From: Phycisphaerae bacterium
Lineage (GTDB): Bacteria > Planctomycetota > Phycisphaerae > UBA1845 > Fen-1342
Assembly: GCA_022072445.1 (NCBI GenBank)
Contig: JAJVHV010000023.1
Location: forward strand, 1-64,000
DNA: 64,000 bases
Reading direction: 5' to 3'
Part shown: in pieces, positions 52,436-61,920 of the stretch
How the letters are laid out: every line of letters starts with the position of its first letter
How positions within the stretch are numbered: the first letter of the stretch is position 1
Translations under genes and position numbers: made by a program
Notes under the pieces: model-generated
What the model saw: the letters and a program-made list of their open reading frames with translations, nothing else
Told to the model about the DNA's origin: nothing
Databases searched by the model: none

Positions 52436-53017
52436 ATGGAACGCGGATCGGATCCTGTCACCAGCCTGCTCAACTCGGCCAGTGCCGGCGACCCGGCAGC
52501 CGCAAGTCGTCTGTTGGAAATGATTTACGACGAGCTTCAGATGCTGGCCCGCGCCCAGATGCGCGGCGCCGGCGGCGGCCAGACCCTTCAGCCCACGGCG
52601 CTGGTTCACGAAGCTTACATGCGGCTCTTCGCCGGCCAGGGCACCACCTGGAACAGCCGCGGACACTTCTTCGCCGCCGCCGCCAGAGCCATGCGCAACA
52701 TCTTGGTCGACCAGGCCCGACGCCGCGGCAGCCAGAAGCGCGGCGGGGGCCGGCGGGCCGTGGGGCTCGACGACGTGGAGCCCGCGTTCGATGCGCCGTC
52801 CGACGACATCCTGGCGCTCGACGAAGCGCTGGATGAGCTGGAACGCAGCGACCCGCGCAAGGCGCGCATCGCCATGCTGCACGTCTTTGCCGGGCTGTCG
52901 CTCGCCGACGTTGCCGCCGCCCTGGAAGTCTCGCTCTCGACCATCGAGCGCGAGTGGCGCTTCACACGCGCCCTGCTGAGCGAACGGCTCGCCGACCGCG
53001 ACCCGACCGACTTGTGA
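52436..53017 (+). CDS. ECF-type sigma factor (TIGR02999-like)
   Basis: 193 residues from this start. SDPVTSLLNSASAGDPAAASRLLEMIYDELQMLAR and GGQTLQPTALVHEAYMRLF are region 2 hallmarks of the planctomycete/acidobacterial TIGR02999 family. Region 4 follows with MLHVFAGLSLADVAAALEVSLSTIEREW. An ATG at 52331 would add 35 residues without similarity. Followed 38 nt later by a TPR kinase. Confidence 0.88.
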   Translation: MERGSDPVTSLLNSASAGDPAAASRLLEMIYDELQMLARAQMRGAGGGQTLQPTALVHEAYMRLFAGQGTTWNSRGHFFAAAARAMRNILVDQARRRGSQKRGGGRRAVGLDDVEPAFDAPSDDILALDEALDELERSDPRKARIAMLHVFAGLSLADVAAALEVSLSTIEREWRFTRALLSERLADRDPTDL

Positions 53018-53054
53018 GGGCCCGACATCCGGTTTCTGCGTACGAACCAATGAA

Positions 53055-55949
53055 ATGATTCCCCTCGACGATGATCGCGTTCGTCGCGCCGAAACGGTCT
53101 TCTCAGCCGTCGCCGACCTGCCGGCCGAGCACCACGCCGCCGAGCTCAGCCGGCTGTGCGGCTCCGACCTCCAGTTGCGCGCCTTGGTGGAGCGGCTGCT
53201 GAGGCACGACCGGCAGACTCCGGACGGCCCGCTCCGCGTGCCGCTTATTTCCGCCGAGCCGCGCCGCCCCGTCCGTGTCGGTCATTACCGCATCCTCACC
53301 AAGATCGGCGAAGGCGGCATGGGCGTCGTCTACGAGGCCGAGCAGCATCACCCGCGCCGCACCGTCGCGTTGAAGCTCATCCGCTCCGCGCTGCCCAGCC
53401 GTGAGCTGCTGCGGCGTTTCAAGCTCGAAGCCGAGGTGCTCGGTCAGCTCCGCCATCCGGGCATCGCCCAGGTCTACGAAGCCGGGACGGGCGAAGTCGT
53501 CGACGACAGCGGCGCGCGGGGCGAGCTCCCCTTTGTCGCCATGGAGCTGGTCCGTGGCCTGCCGCTCAACGAATACGTCCGTTCCGCCGCGCCCCCGCTC
53601 GCCGCGCGCCTGGAGCTGGCCACGCGCATCTGCGACGCCGTCAGCCACGCTCACCAGCGCGGCGTCATCCACCGCGATCTCAAACCGGCCAATATCCTGG
53701 TCACCGAGGAAGTCGCGGAGTGCCCGGCCGACTCCAGCCACGCCCCCGGCCGCGGGTCGGCTCTCTCCGTCGCTTCGTCGCTGCGTCGCGCGGTTGCGGC
53801 TCCGAAGATCGTCGACTTCGGCGTGGCTCGCGCCACAGCGGCCGACGTCGCGACCGTCAGTGTGCAGACTCAATCCGGCCAGCTTATGGGCACCGTGCCC
53901 TACATGAGCCCCGAGCAGGTCTCCGGCCGCGTCGAGCAGGTCGACGTCCGTTCGGACGTCTACGCGCTGGGCGTCATCATCTATCAACTTCTCAGCGGCG
54001 GCCTGCCCTACGCACTGGCCGACCTGCCGATTCCCGCGGCGGCACGCGTCATCTGCGAGCAGCCGCCGCGGCCCGCCGGATCGTTTAATCGGGCGCTGCG
54101 CGGCGACGTTGAGATCATCCTGAACACGGCGCTGGAGAAAGATCCGGACCGGCGCTACGCGTCGGTCGCGGCGCTGGCCGACGACATCCGCCGCCACCTC
54201 CGCCACGAACCCATCGCGGCCCGGCCGGCCAGCGCCGTTTACCAGTTGCACCGCTTCGCGCGCCGGCACACCGCGCTGGTCGCGGGCGTCCTGACCACAT
54301 TTGTCGCCCTGCTGCTCGGCGTGATCGGCACCGGATACGGCATGTTGAAGGCGCAGGACGCACTGGCACGCGAAGCCCGGCAGCGCGTCGAAGCCGAGCA
54401 GGTGGCCGGCTTCACCGAAGAAGTGCTCGGTTCCGCGTCTCCCTTCGTCGCGCTCGGCCGCGACACCAGGCTGCTCAAGGACATGCTCGACGCCGCGGTC
54501 AGGCGAATCGCCGGCGGCGAACTCGCCGGCGCGCCCGAGGCCGAGCTGCGCCTGCGGCTCACGATCGGAAATACGCTCCGCGAGCTGAGCTACTTCGACG
54601 ACGCGGCCGCGGTCCTCGAACCAGCCATCGACCTGGCCGACCGAACCGACCAGTCCGATCATCCCGACAAGGCCGCCGCGCTGGGATACCTCGGCTGGTT
54701 GCGGCTCGACAGCGGCGATGCCGCCGCGGCCCTCGCGCTCTTCGAAGACGCGCTCGCCATGCGGCAGCGCCTCTGCCCCGGCGACCATTCCGACGTCGTC
54801 ACCAGCATCGCCCGCGTCGGCTCGGCCCTGGAGAAACTCGGCCGTTACGCCGAAGCGCTCGCGCGCTTTCAGGAGGCGCTCGCCATGTCGCGGCGCCTCT
54901 TCGCCGGCGACCACCAGCAGACCGCCGACGTGTTGACCAACGTGGCCCAGTGCCTGCAGCTCAACTCCCGGCTCGACGAAGCGCTGCACGTTCAGGAGCA
55001 GGCCCTCGCGATGTACCACAACCTGTATCGCGGCGACCACCCGCTCATCGCCATCGCGCTGGGAAACCAGGCCGGATGCCTGCGCGCCCTGGGGCGTGCC
55101 AACGAGGCACTTCCCAAGTTCCAGGAATCGCTCGCGATGCGCCGCCGCCTCACGCCCGATGACGATCCACGCGTCGCCAACACCATCAACAACGTCGCCG
55201 CATGTCTCCGCGACCTCGGCCGCGCGTCCGAGGCGCTTCCGCTGCACGAAGAAGCGCTCGAAATGTACCGCCGCGTTTTCCCCGAGGACCACCCCGAGGT
55301 CGCCAAAGCCCTCAACAGCTTGGGCGTGTGCCACTTCAACCTCGGGAACGGCGAGCAGGCGCTCGAGAACTACCAACGGGCGCTCGAAATCCGGCAGTCC
55401 ATCCACACCAGCGACCATCCCGACGTCGCCATCAGCCTCGCCAACGTCGGATCGGCGCTCATGGTGCTGAAGCGCTACGACGAGTCGCGCGCCCAGCACG
55501 AAGCCGCCCTCGCCATGAACCGCCGGCTGTATCAGGGCGATCACGTCAGCATCGGCATCGGGCTGCACAACCTCGCCGACTGCATCGACCAGTCCGGACA
55601 CCCGCAGGACGCCCTGCCGTTGTTCGAAGAAGCGCTCGCCATCCGCCAGCGCCTCTACCCGGCCGATCACACCGAGATCATCCAGGGCAAGCGTCGCCTC
55701 GGCGAAGTGTTCGTACGCCTGCAGCGCTTCGCCGAGGCCGAACCCCTGCTCACCGACGCCGCGGACCGGCTCCTCGCCCGATCGTACGCGCCACCCCGCT
55801 TGAAGAAACTCGTGCGCGACGCGCTGCTCAGCCTCTACACCGCCTGGCACGCCGCCGACCCCACCGGCGGATACGAGCAGAAAGCCGCCACCTGGCAGGC
55901 GCGCTTCGCGCCGCCGCCGCCGACGAGCACAGGCTCGCAGAATCCGTAG
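53055..55949 (+). CDS. Ser/Thr protein kinase with TPR sensor domain
   Basis: 964 residues. After an N-terminal helical part (1-75), the kinase has [13 protein letters not shown] (about 84), VALKLI, catalytic [17 protein letters not shown] (about 198), KIVDFGVAR (about 252) and MGTVPYMSPEQ. About 30 extra Ala/Ser/Arg residues lie between the catalytic loop and DFG. A membrane helix follows (VAGVLTTFVALLLGVIGTGYG, about 405). Residues 480-880 are tandem TPRs of 42 residues (ALFEDALAMRQRLCPGDHSDVVTS...). Likely the sensor of the sigma factor upstream. Confidence 0.9.
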   Translation: MIPLDDDRVRRAETVFSAVADLPAEHHAAELSRLCGSDLQLRALVERLLRHDRQTPDGPLRVPLISAEPRRPVRVGHYRILTKIGEGGMGVVYEAEQHHPRRTVALKLIRSALPSRELLRRFKLEAEVLGQLRHPGIAQVYEAGTGEVVDDSGARGELPFVAMELVRGLPLNEYVRSAAPPLAARLELATRICDAVSHAHQRGVIHRDLKPANILVTEEVAECPADSSHAPGRGSALSVASSLRRAVAAPKIVDFGVARATAADVATVSVQTQSGQLMGTVPYMSPEQVSGRVEQVDVRSDVYALGVIIYQLLSGGLPYALADLPIPAAARVICEQPPRPAGSFNRALRGDVEIILNTALEKDPDRRYASVAALADDIRRHLRHEPIAARPASAVYQLHRFARRHTALVAGVLTTFVALLLGVIGTGYGMLKAQDALAREARQRVEAEQVAGFTEEVLGSASPFVALGRDTRLLKDMLDAAVRRIAGGELAGAPEAELRLRLTIGNTLRELSYFDDAAAVLEPAIDLADRTDQSDHPDKAAALGYLGWLRLDSGDAAAALALFEDALAMRQRLCPGDHSDVVTSIARVGSALEKLGRYAEALARFQEALAMSRRLFAGDHQQTADVLTNVAQCLQLNSRLDEALHVQEQALAMYHNLYRGDHPLIAIALGNQAGCLRALGRANEALPKFQESLAMRRRLTPDDDPRVANTINNVAACLRDLGRASEALPLHEEALEMYRRVFPEDHPEVAKALNSLGVCHFNLGNGEQALENYQRALEIRQSIHTSDHPDVAISLANVGSALMVLKRYDESRAQHEAALAMNRRLYQGDHVSIGIGLHNLADCIDQSGHPQDALPLFEEALAIRQRLYPADHTEIIQGKRRLGEVFVRLQRFAEAEPLLTDAADRLLARSYAPPRLKKLVRDALLSLYTAWHAADPTGGYEQKAATWQARFAPPPPTSTGSQNP

Positions 55950-55991
55950 GTTTCGACGCTGCCGCAGGCAGTATCTCGGCGGCTGAACTGC

Positions 55992-58900
55992 TCACTTCGC
56001 CGGTGCCAGTGGCGCGACGACCACCTGGTGCGATCCGCGCCGCAGCAGCCGCAACAGCCCCTCCATCACGACGTAGAACACCGGCGTCACGTACAAGGTC
56101 AGCGATTGCGAGAACACCAGCCCACCGACCACCGCCAGCCCCAGCGGCTGTCGCGACTCCGCCCCGGCGCCATACCCCAGTGAGATCGGCAGCGTCCCCA
56201 TCAGCGCCGCCATCGTCGTCATCGTGATGGGCCGGAATCGCACGATGCAGGCCTGATGGATCGCGTCGCGCGCTGAAAGTCCCTGCGCGCGCTGCGCCTC
56301 CAGCGCAAAGTCGATCATCATGATGCCATTCTTCTTCACCAGCCCCACCAGCATGATCACGCCGACGAACGCGTACAGGTTCAGGTCCGTGCCGAACCAC
56401 AGCAACGTCAGCAGCGCCCCGAACCCAGCCAGCGGCACCGCCGAGAGAATCGTGAGCGGGTGCGCGTAGCTTTCGTACAAAATCCCCAGCACGAGATAAA
56501 TGACCAGCACGGCCAGGCTCAGCAGCAGCTCCAACCCCCGCTGCGACGACTGAAACGCCTGCGCCGTGCCCTGAAACGACCCACTGACGCTCGCCGGCAG
56601 GACCTCACGCGCCAGCCTCTCCACCTGCTCCACCGCCGGCCCCAGGGACACGCCGGGCGCCAGGTTGAACGATACCGTGGCGGCCGCGAGCTGCCCCAGG
56701 TGATTCACCGCCAGCGGCCCGACGCTGCGCTCGACTTTCGCCAAAGCGTCGATCGGCACCAGCCGGCCGGTCGTCGCCGACCGCACGTGCAGCTCCGGCA
56801 AGTCACCCGCGTCGCTCTGAAATTCCGGCAACACCTGCAGAATCACCTGGTACTGATTGTTCGAGCCGTAGATCGTCGAAATCTGCTTCGAGCCGTACGC
56901 GCTCCCCAGGGCAATCTCGATCTGCTCCGCGCTGATCCCCAGCGCCGAGCACTTGTCGCGGTCGATCTGAACGCTCAGTTGCGGGTTGCGAAGCTGCAAG
57001 TCCGCCGTCACGTCCTGAAATCCCGCCGTCTCCCGCAGACGATCGACCAGCGCCGGCACGGCGTCGTAGAGCGCCTCGGTGTCCAGACCGGTCAGCGTGT
57101 ACTGATACTGGCTCTTGGTCAGTTGCCCGCCGATGCGGATCGGCGGAATCTGCTGCATAAAGACGCGCATGCCCGGCACGGCGGCGAGCTTCGGCCGCAG
57201 CTCCTGAATAATCTTCTCCGCCGACGCGCGCCCTTCGCGCGGCACCAGCTTCATGAACAGCGTGCCCGTGTTCGTGGTCGCCGAGCTGCCGCCGCGCTGC
57301 CCGACACTCGACATGAACGACTCGACCCGCGGGTCGTTCGCCAGGATCGCGGCCAAAGTCTGCTGCTTGGCCACCATCGCCTCGAACGAAACGCCCTCCA
57401 GCGCCTCGGTCTGGGCCAGAATGCGGCCCGTGTCCTCATTGGGCAGAAACCCCTTCGGGATACGCTGATAGAGATACACCGTCGCCGCCAGCACGCCCGC
57501 CGTCACGGTCAGCGTGGCGGCCGGATGCCGCAGAACAGCCCGCAGCGTCACGTCGTACAGCCACAGCAGCCCGTTGAAGACGACTTCGGTCGCCCGGTAC
57601 AGCCGCCCGTGCGACACGCCGTGATGCGAGCGGATGAACCGGCTGCACATCATCGGCGTCAGCGTCAACGACACGATTCCGGAAATCAGAATCGCCAGAC
57701 CGATCGTGACGGCGAACTCGCTCAGCAGCCGGCCCAGAATGCCGCCCATGAACACAAAGGGGATGAACACGGCCGCCAGCGAAATCGTCATCGAGATGAC
57801 CGTGAAGACGATCTCCCGCGAACCGTCCAGCGCCGCCTGCATCGCCGGCTTGCCGCGCTCCATGTGCCGCACGATGTTCTCGAGCACCACGATCGCGTCA
57901 TCCACCACAAAACCCACCGACAGCGTCAGCGCCATCAGCGACAGGTTGTCCAGGCTGTAGCCCAGTTGGTACATGACCGCGAATGTGCCCACCAGCGACA
58001 TCGGGATGGCGACGGCGGGTATCAGCGTCGCGGACACGTTCCGCAGGAACAGGAAGATGACCAGCACGACCAGCCCCAGCGTCAGCCACAGCGTGAACTT
58101 GACGTCTCGCACCGACGCCCGGATCGACTCCGAACGGTCGAACAGCACCTGGATGTCCATCGCCGCCGGCAGTTGCGATCGAAACTGCGGCAGAAGTCGC
58201 CTGACGCGGTCGACCACCTCCACGGTGTTGTGGCCGGGCTGCTTCTGTATCTGCAACACCACCGCGCGCGTCCCCACCAGCCAGGCCGCCACCTTGTCGT
58301 TCTCGACGCTGTTCAGCACCCGGCCCAGTTGGTGCAGCCGCACCGGATTGCCGTTGCGGTAGGCCACGATCACGTCGCGATACGCCGCCGCATCCAGCAA
58401 CTGCCCGCTGCTCTCCACCGTGAAGGCCTGCTGCGGCCCGTCCAGCAGCCCCAGCGGCAGATTCACGTTCGCCGCCCGCACCGCCTCCGCCACTTCGTCG
58501 ATGCCGATGCCGCGCGCCGCAAGCATGTCCGGATCAACCTGCACGCGCACCGCGTACTTCTGCGCCCCGTTGACCAGCACCTGCGCCACGCCTTCGATCG
58601 TCGAGATGCGCTGCGCCATCACCGTGTCCGCGTAATCGTTGACCGTGTACATCGGCAGGCTGCGCGACGTCACCGCCACGTACAGCACCGGCTGGTCCGC
58701 CGGATTCACCTTCCGGTACGAGGGCGGCGTCGGCATGTCGCGCGGCAGCCGGGCCTGCGCGCGGGCGATCGCCGCCTGCACGTCCTGCGCCGCCGCGTCA
58801 ATGTCGCGCGACAGCGCGAACTGAAGCGTGATCTGACTCGCCCCCTGAAAATTCGTCGACGTCATCGAATCCACGCCCGCGATGGTCGAAAACTCGCGCT

Positions 58901-59102
58901 CCAGCGGCGTCGCCACCGATGACGCCATCGTCTCCGGACTGGCACCCGGCAGCGCCGCCGTCACCTGAATCGTCGGAAAGTCCACGTTCGGCAGATCGCT
59001 GACCGGCAGACGTCGATAGGCCATCACCCCGAAGATGGCCATCGCCGCCATCACCAGGCTGGTCATCACCGGTCGATGAATGAAGAGTCCCGTCAGATTC
59101 AT
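55992..59102 (-). CDS. RND (HAE1/MdtBC-type) efflux transporter
   Basis: 1036 residues. Twelve membrane helices with the RND hallmarks: N-terminal FIHRPVMTSLVMAAMAIFGVMAYRRLPVSDLPNVDFPTIQV, the proton-relay GFVVDDAIVVLENIV (about 400), and LARLPRDM-type docking loops. Expels drugs or metals by proton antiport; needs the preceding membrane-fusion protein and an outer-membrane channel not seen here. Overlaps the MFP gene by 4 nt. Confidence 0.95.
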   Translation of the reverse strand: MNLTGLFIHRPVMTSLVMAAMAIFGVMAYRRLPVSDLPNVDFPTIQVTAALPGASPETMASSVATPLEREFSTIAGVDSMTSTNFQGASQITLQFALSRDIDAAAQDVQAAIARAQARLPRDMPTPPSYRKVNPADQPVLYVAVTSRSLPMYTVNDYADTVMAQRISTIEGVAQVLVNGAQKYAVRVQVDPDMLAARGIGIDEVAEAVRAANVNLPLGLLDGPQQAFTVESSGQLLDAAAYRDVIVAYRNGNPVRLHQLGRVLNSVENDKVAAWLVGTRAVVLQIQKQPGHNTVEVVDRVRRLLPQFRSQLPAAMDIQVLFDRSESIRASVRDVKFTLWLTLGLVVLVIFLFLRNVSATLIPAVAIPMSLVGTFAVMYQLGYSLDNLSLMALTLSVGFVVDDAIVVLENIVRHMERGKPAMQAALDGSREIVFTVISMTISLAAVFIPFVFMGGILGRLLSEFAVTIGLAILISGIVSLTLTPMMCSRFIRSHHGVSHGRLYRATEVVFNGLLWLYDVTLRAVLRHPAATLTVTAGVLAATVYLYQRIPKGFLPNEDTGRILAQTEALEGVSFEAMVAKQQTLAAILANDPRVESFMSSVGQRGGSSATTNTGTLFMKLVPREGRASAEKIIQELRPKLAAVPGMRVFMQQIPPIRIGGQLTKSQYQYTLTGLDTEALYDAVPALVDRLRETAGFQDVTADLQLRNPQLSVQIDRDKCSALGISAEQIEIALGSAYGSKQISTIYGSNNQYQVILQVLPEFQSDAGDLPELHVRSATTGRLVPIDALAKVERSVGPLAVNHLGQLAAATVSFNLAPGVSLGPAVEQVERLAREVLPASVSGSFQGTAQAFQSSQRGLELLLSLAVLVIYLVLGILYESYAHPLTILSAVPLAGFGALLTLLWFGTDLNLYAFVGVIMLVGLVKKNGIMMIDFALEAQRAQGLSARDAIHQACIVRFRPITMTTMAALMGTLPISLGYGAGAESRQPLGLAVVGGLVFSQSLTLYVTPVFYVVMEGLLRLLRRGSHQVVVAPLAPAK

Positions 59103-60283
59103 GAGCGACGCTCACCTGCTGCCGCCCCGCTCTCGCCCGACGCGCTGCGGGTCGTCGGCTGGCTCGTCGCGGAAACCCCTCGCTCAATCGTCGCCCCTGG
59201 CGTCAGTCGCAGGTGGCCGTCGGTGACCACCGTCTCGTCGCCGTACAGCCCCTCCGTGACCGCCGTCCGACCCGTGACGGTCGGGCCGGCCGTGACGGCC
59301 CGCGTCTCGACCGTGTCGTCGGCATTCACGACGTACACCACCGATCCGCGCTGGCTCGGCTGCACCGCCGCCGCCGGAATCACGACCACCTGCGGCAGCG
59401 TGCGCGTCGGCATCGTCACCCGCATGAACCGCCCGGGCCACAGACGCCGGCTCTGGTTCTCAAATGTCGCCTTCAGCCGGATCATGCCCGTGCTTCGGTC
59501 AACCTCGTTGTCGACAAAGCTCAGCCGACCCCACTCCTCGCCGCCGCCCTCCTCGTCGAACCGCGCCCGCACCGGTACCTCGCCGCGCGCCAGCGCCAGC
59601 CGAATGTCCGGCATGAAATGCTCCACCGCCGAAAACGCCACGTAGATCGGCGCGATCTGATTCACCATCACCAGTTCGGTCTCGTTCCGCTTGACGATCG
59701 TCCCGCGATGCACCATGTAACTGCCCGCCCGGCCGTCGAACGGTGCGCGAATCGTGCAGTACTCCAGGTCCAGAGTCGCGCTGTCCACCATCGCCTGATC
59801 CGCCTCCACCTGCCCGATTTTCGACTCCGCCGCGTAGCGCGTCTCGTCCCGCTCGCGCTCTGATGCCTCCTCGTTCTCGAACAGCCGCAGCACGCGCTGC
59901 GCTTCCAGCCGCGCGTCCTCCGCCAGCGCCTGGTCACGCACCAGTGTCGCCTTCGCCAGCCGCAACGCCGCTTCAAACGGCCGCGGATCGATCGTAAAGA
60001 GCGGCTGGCCCGCCCTCAGCTCGTCCCCTTCCCGGAAGTGAATCTCCTGAATCTGCCCATCCACCTGCGGCTTGACGGTCACCGTCGCAAACGCCTCCAC
60101 CCAGCCAATGGCCCCCACCGGCACTTCAAAGTCCTCCCGCACCGCCCGCGCCACGCGAACCGGAACCGCCGCCGCCGGCGGCTTCGTCTCGGGCGCCGCC
60201 ACCGACGATTCACAACCACAAAGCGACGCCCCCGTCGCGCACGACAGCAGAACGACGCCGGCCGCGGCGCTAACTCGTCTCAT
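59099..60283 (-). CDS. HlyD/AcrA-type membrane fusion lipoprotein
   Basis: 394 residues. Signal GVVLLSCATGASLCGC gives a lipobox-type Cys. Biotinyl-lipoyl-like halves (VTVKPQVDGQIQEIHFREGDELRAGQPLFTID; IRAPFDGRAGSYMVHRGTIV), a coiled-coil hairpin (LAKATLVRDQALAEDARLEAQRVL) and a barrel. Links the RND pump to an outer-membrane channel. ATG 60283 has GGAGGGAG; earlier frame is unlike the family. Overlaps both neighbours by 4 nt. Confidence 0.93.
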   Translation of the reverse strand: MRRVSAAAGVVLLSCATGASLCGCESSVAAPETKPPAAAVPVRVARAVREDFEVPVGAIGWVEAFATVTVKPQVDGQIQEIHFREGDELRAGQPLFTIDPRPFEAALRLAKATLVRDQALAEDARLEAQRVLRLFENEEASERERDETRYAAESKIGQVEADQAMVDSATLDLEYCTIRAPFDGRAGSYMVHRGTIVKRNETELVMVNQIAPIYVAFSAVEHFMPDIRLALARGEVPVRARFDEEGGGEEWGRLSFVDNEVDRSTGMIRLKATFENQSRRLWPGRFMRVTMPTRTLPQVVVIPAAAVQPSQRGSVVYVVNADDTVETRAVTAGPTVTGRTAVTEGLYGDETVVTDGHLRLTPGATIERGVSATSQPTTRSASGESGAAAGERRS

Positions 60284-60990
60284 GCTCTCCCTCCGTGGCC
60301 GGCGTTCCCCGCGCGCCGCGCGAGTGCCGCCCGTTCCTTGTCCGACAGAATCCCCCGGAACAGCACGTCCACCAGCTCCGCCGCCTGAGCCTCCAGCGAC
60401 TTCTTCCGCCCGGCGAAAAAATTCGTGAACATCGCCCCGTACAGCGCGCTGCTCACCACGTCCGTGATCGCCGCCGGCGGCATCGGCCGCACGCGGCCGC
60501 GCTGGATCAGATCGCGGTAGATCGCCCGCCACCGCGCCACGTTGCGTTCGCGATACTCGAAGTACGTCGGCTTCTTCCGCTCGCGAAACACCGCTCGCTC
60601 GAGAATCAGCAGTTCGACGAACTCCGGGTGCGCGTCGAAGAAAGTCAGGTATTCGATCATCGCCGACGCAATCAAGTCCAGCGGATCGCCGCTGCGCGGT
60701 TCAAGCGCGTCGATCCGCCTTCGCAGGCGAGCCATCACGCGATCGACGGCGCACAGGAACAGGTCCTCTTTGTTTTGGAAGTAGCGATAGATGGTGCCTT
60801 TTCCAAGTTGCAGCTCGTCCGCCAGAACTTGCACGTCGGTCTCGTGAAACCCGTCCCGCGCAAAATGCCGGGTCGCCGCTTCAAGAATCTGCTCCCGGCG
60901 TTTGTCGGCCAGCTCGGCCTGTTGTGGCCGCCCCCGCACCCCACCCCGAGGGGCCACTGCGGTTCGGCGTCTGACGCGCGCGACTGCCAT
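60280..60990 (-). CDS. TetR-family transcriptional repressor
   Basis: 236 residues. N-terminal HTH: ILEAATRHFARDGFHETDVQVLADELQLGKGTIYRYFQNKEDLF. The C-terminal ligand domain is helix-rich and includes FDAHPEFVELLILERAVF. A basic Arg-rich N-terminal extension precedes the HTH. It likely represses its own operon with the efflux genes through the palindrome at 61013-61036. First gene of the TetR-MFP-RND operon. Confidence 0.92.
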   Translation of the reverse strand: MAVARVRRRTAVAPRGGVRGRPQQAELADKRREQILEAATRHFARDGFHETDVQVLADELQLGKGTIYRYFQNKEDLFLCAVDRVMARLRRRIDALEPRSGDPLDLIASAMIEYLTFFDAHPEFVELLILERAVFRERKKPTYFEYRERNVARWRAIYRDLIQRGRVRPMPPAAITDVVSSALYGAMFTNFFAGRKKSLEAQAAELVDVLFRGILSDKERAALARRAGNAGHGGRA

Positions 60991-61012
60991 GGCGATTCGG
61001 TTACTCTCATTT

Positions 61013-61036
61013 AGCGGACGGACGCGTCCGTCCGCT
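61013..61036. promoter_or_regulatory. 24-bp perfect palindrome: probable TetR operator
   Basis: AGCGGACGGACG followed by its exact reverse complement, 23 nt before the tetR ATG. It lies just downstream of the -10 box at 61042-61047, covering the predicted start of transcription, where a TetR-type repressor is expected to block initiation. Confidence 0.75.
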
Positions 61037-61041
61037 CGTTG

Positions 61042-61069
61042 ATCATAGTCCGTTCCCAGCTCTTTTCCA
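61042..61069 (-). promoter_or_regulatory. promoter of the efflux operon
   Basis: Minus-strand -35 TGGAAA (61064-61069), 16-nt spacer and -10 TATGAT (61042-61047). Overlaps the operator region just downstream. Confidence 0.65.
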
Positions 61070-61135
61070 CCGGTCGCATTTCACGCGCCACTTGCCACTT
61101 GGCGTGGCATGGTGGCTTGAGTGACACGCTCCGCC

Positions 61136-61174
61136 CGGTGGCATGCGCTCGCCGCCAGGCGTGAGCATGCTCGC
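61136..61174. repeat. dispersed repeat family B, copy 3
   Basis: CGGTGGCATG(C)...AGGCGTGAGCATGCTCGC matches the left half of 39328-39365 with a few changes. Confidence 0.6.
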
Positions 61175-61195
61175 ACTTGGATACGCCGCCGCTCG

Positions 61196-61455
61196 CACGG
61201 GTGCCCGGCACGGGTGCCCGGCCGACGGCCGTTCGCGTCGGCCGGTCTGAGCCCGAAGCACGGGTGCCCGGCACGGGTGCCCGGCCGACGGCCGTTCGCA
61301 CGGGTGCCCGGCCGACGGCCGTTCGCGTCGGCCGGTCTGAGCCCGAAGCACGGGTGCCCGGCCCGGCCGACGGCCGTTCGCGTCGGCCGGTCTGAGCCCG
61401 AAGCACGGGTGCCCGGCCGACGGCCGTTCGCGTCGGCCGGTCTGAGCCCGAAGCG
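61196..61455. repeat. module-shuffled minisatellite
   Basis: Three modules recur in varying order: CACGGGTGCCCGG (seven), GGCCGACGGCCGTTCG (five) and CGTCGGCCGGTCTGAGCCC plus GAAG (four). The second and third together form a hairpin with arms GGCCGACG / CGTCGGCC. There are no uniform unique spacers. Confidence 0.85.
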
Positions 61456-61478
61456 TCGACTGCTCCGCCGCCTCAATT

Positions 61479-61916
61479 CTAACCCCGCTCCGGCAACACC
61501 CCCTGTGCCTTCGACGCCCCGCGCGGCGCCACGTGCTGAAACGCCGCCCGCGCCCGCGCCGCACCCTGCAGCGATCGCAGCCACCGCCGCTCCGCCGGCG
61601 GGCGACTCTCAATCGCCCCTTCCAGCCGGATGTAGGCTTCGCGCAGTCGTTCGCGCGTCGCCCCGTCCGCCCTTCGAAACGCCTCGGCCCGCCGCCACAC
61701 GTCATCCGCGTCGACGCGGCGCGAAATCTCCTGAAACTCGCGCACCGCCGTCTGCCGTTCCTGCACGCCCATTCCACGCCACACGTCCCAGCGCTGCTCG
61801 TGAGCATCCGGCGCCCCCGTGCCAAGGCGCTCCCACGATCCCAGCCGCGCCATCCACGCCACCGCCAGCAGCGCCACACCCGTCAGCAACGCCAGACTGT
61901 GATGCACGCGCGACAC
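61479..61916 (-). CDS. small membrane-anchored hypothetical protein after anti-sigma
   Basis: 145 residues from GTG. An N-terminal helix (LALLTGVALLAVAWMA) precedes charged helices (ERQTAVREFQEISRRVDADDVWRRAEAF, ERLREAYIRLEGAIESRPPAERRW). It begins four nt after the anti-sigma stop, so it belongs to that operon. Resembles small periplasmic helical proteins of sigma operons; function unknown. Confidence 0.6.
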   Translation of the reverse strand: MSRVHHSLALLTGVALLAVAWMARLGSWERLGTGAPDAHEQRWDVWRGMGVQERQTAVREFQEISRRVDADDVWRRAEAFRRADGATRERLREAYIRLEGAIESRPPAERRWLRSLQGAARARAAFQHVAPRGASKAQGVLPERG

Positions 61917-61920
61917 CGGA

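Larger units (their letters stand above)
61037..61478. other. gene-free repeat region downstream of the third sigma operon
   Basis: 442 nt with the efflux promoter at its left end, dispersed repeat B copy 3 (61136-61174) and the modular array 61196-61455. Several frames are open across the array but none has a start context or similarity. Confidence 0.7.

Noticed and set aside
53103-55850. 915-residue minus-strand frame within the TPR kinase
   Set aside because: Third-position GC shadow of the kinase; no domain is visible.
56460-58922. 820-residue plus-strand frame antisense to the RND pump
   Set aside because: His/Arg-rich composition from reading the RND gene backwards; no start signal.
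61196-61455. CRISPR array
   Set aside because: Modules abut or vary in order without unique spacers; no cas genes nearby.
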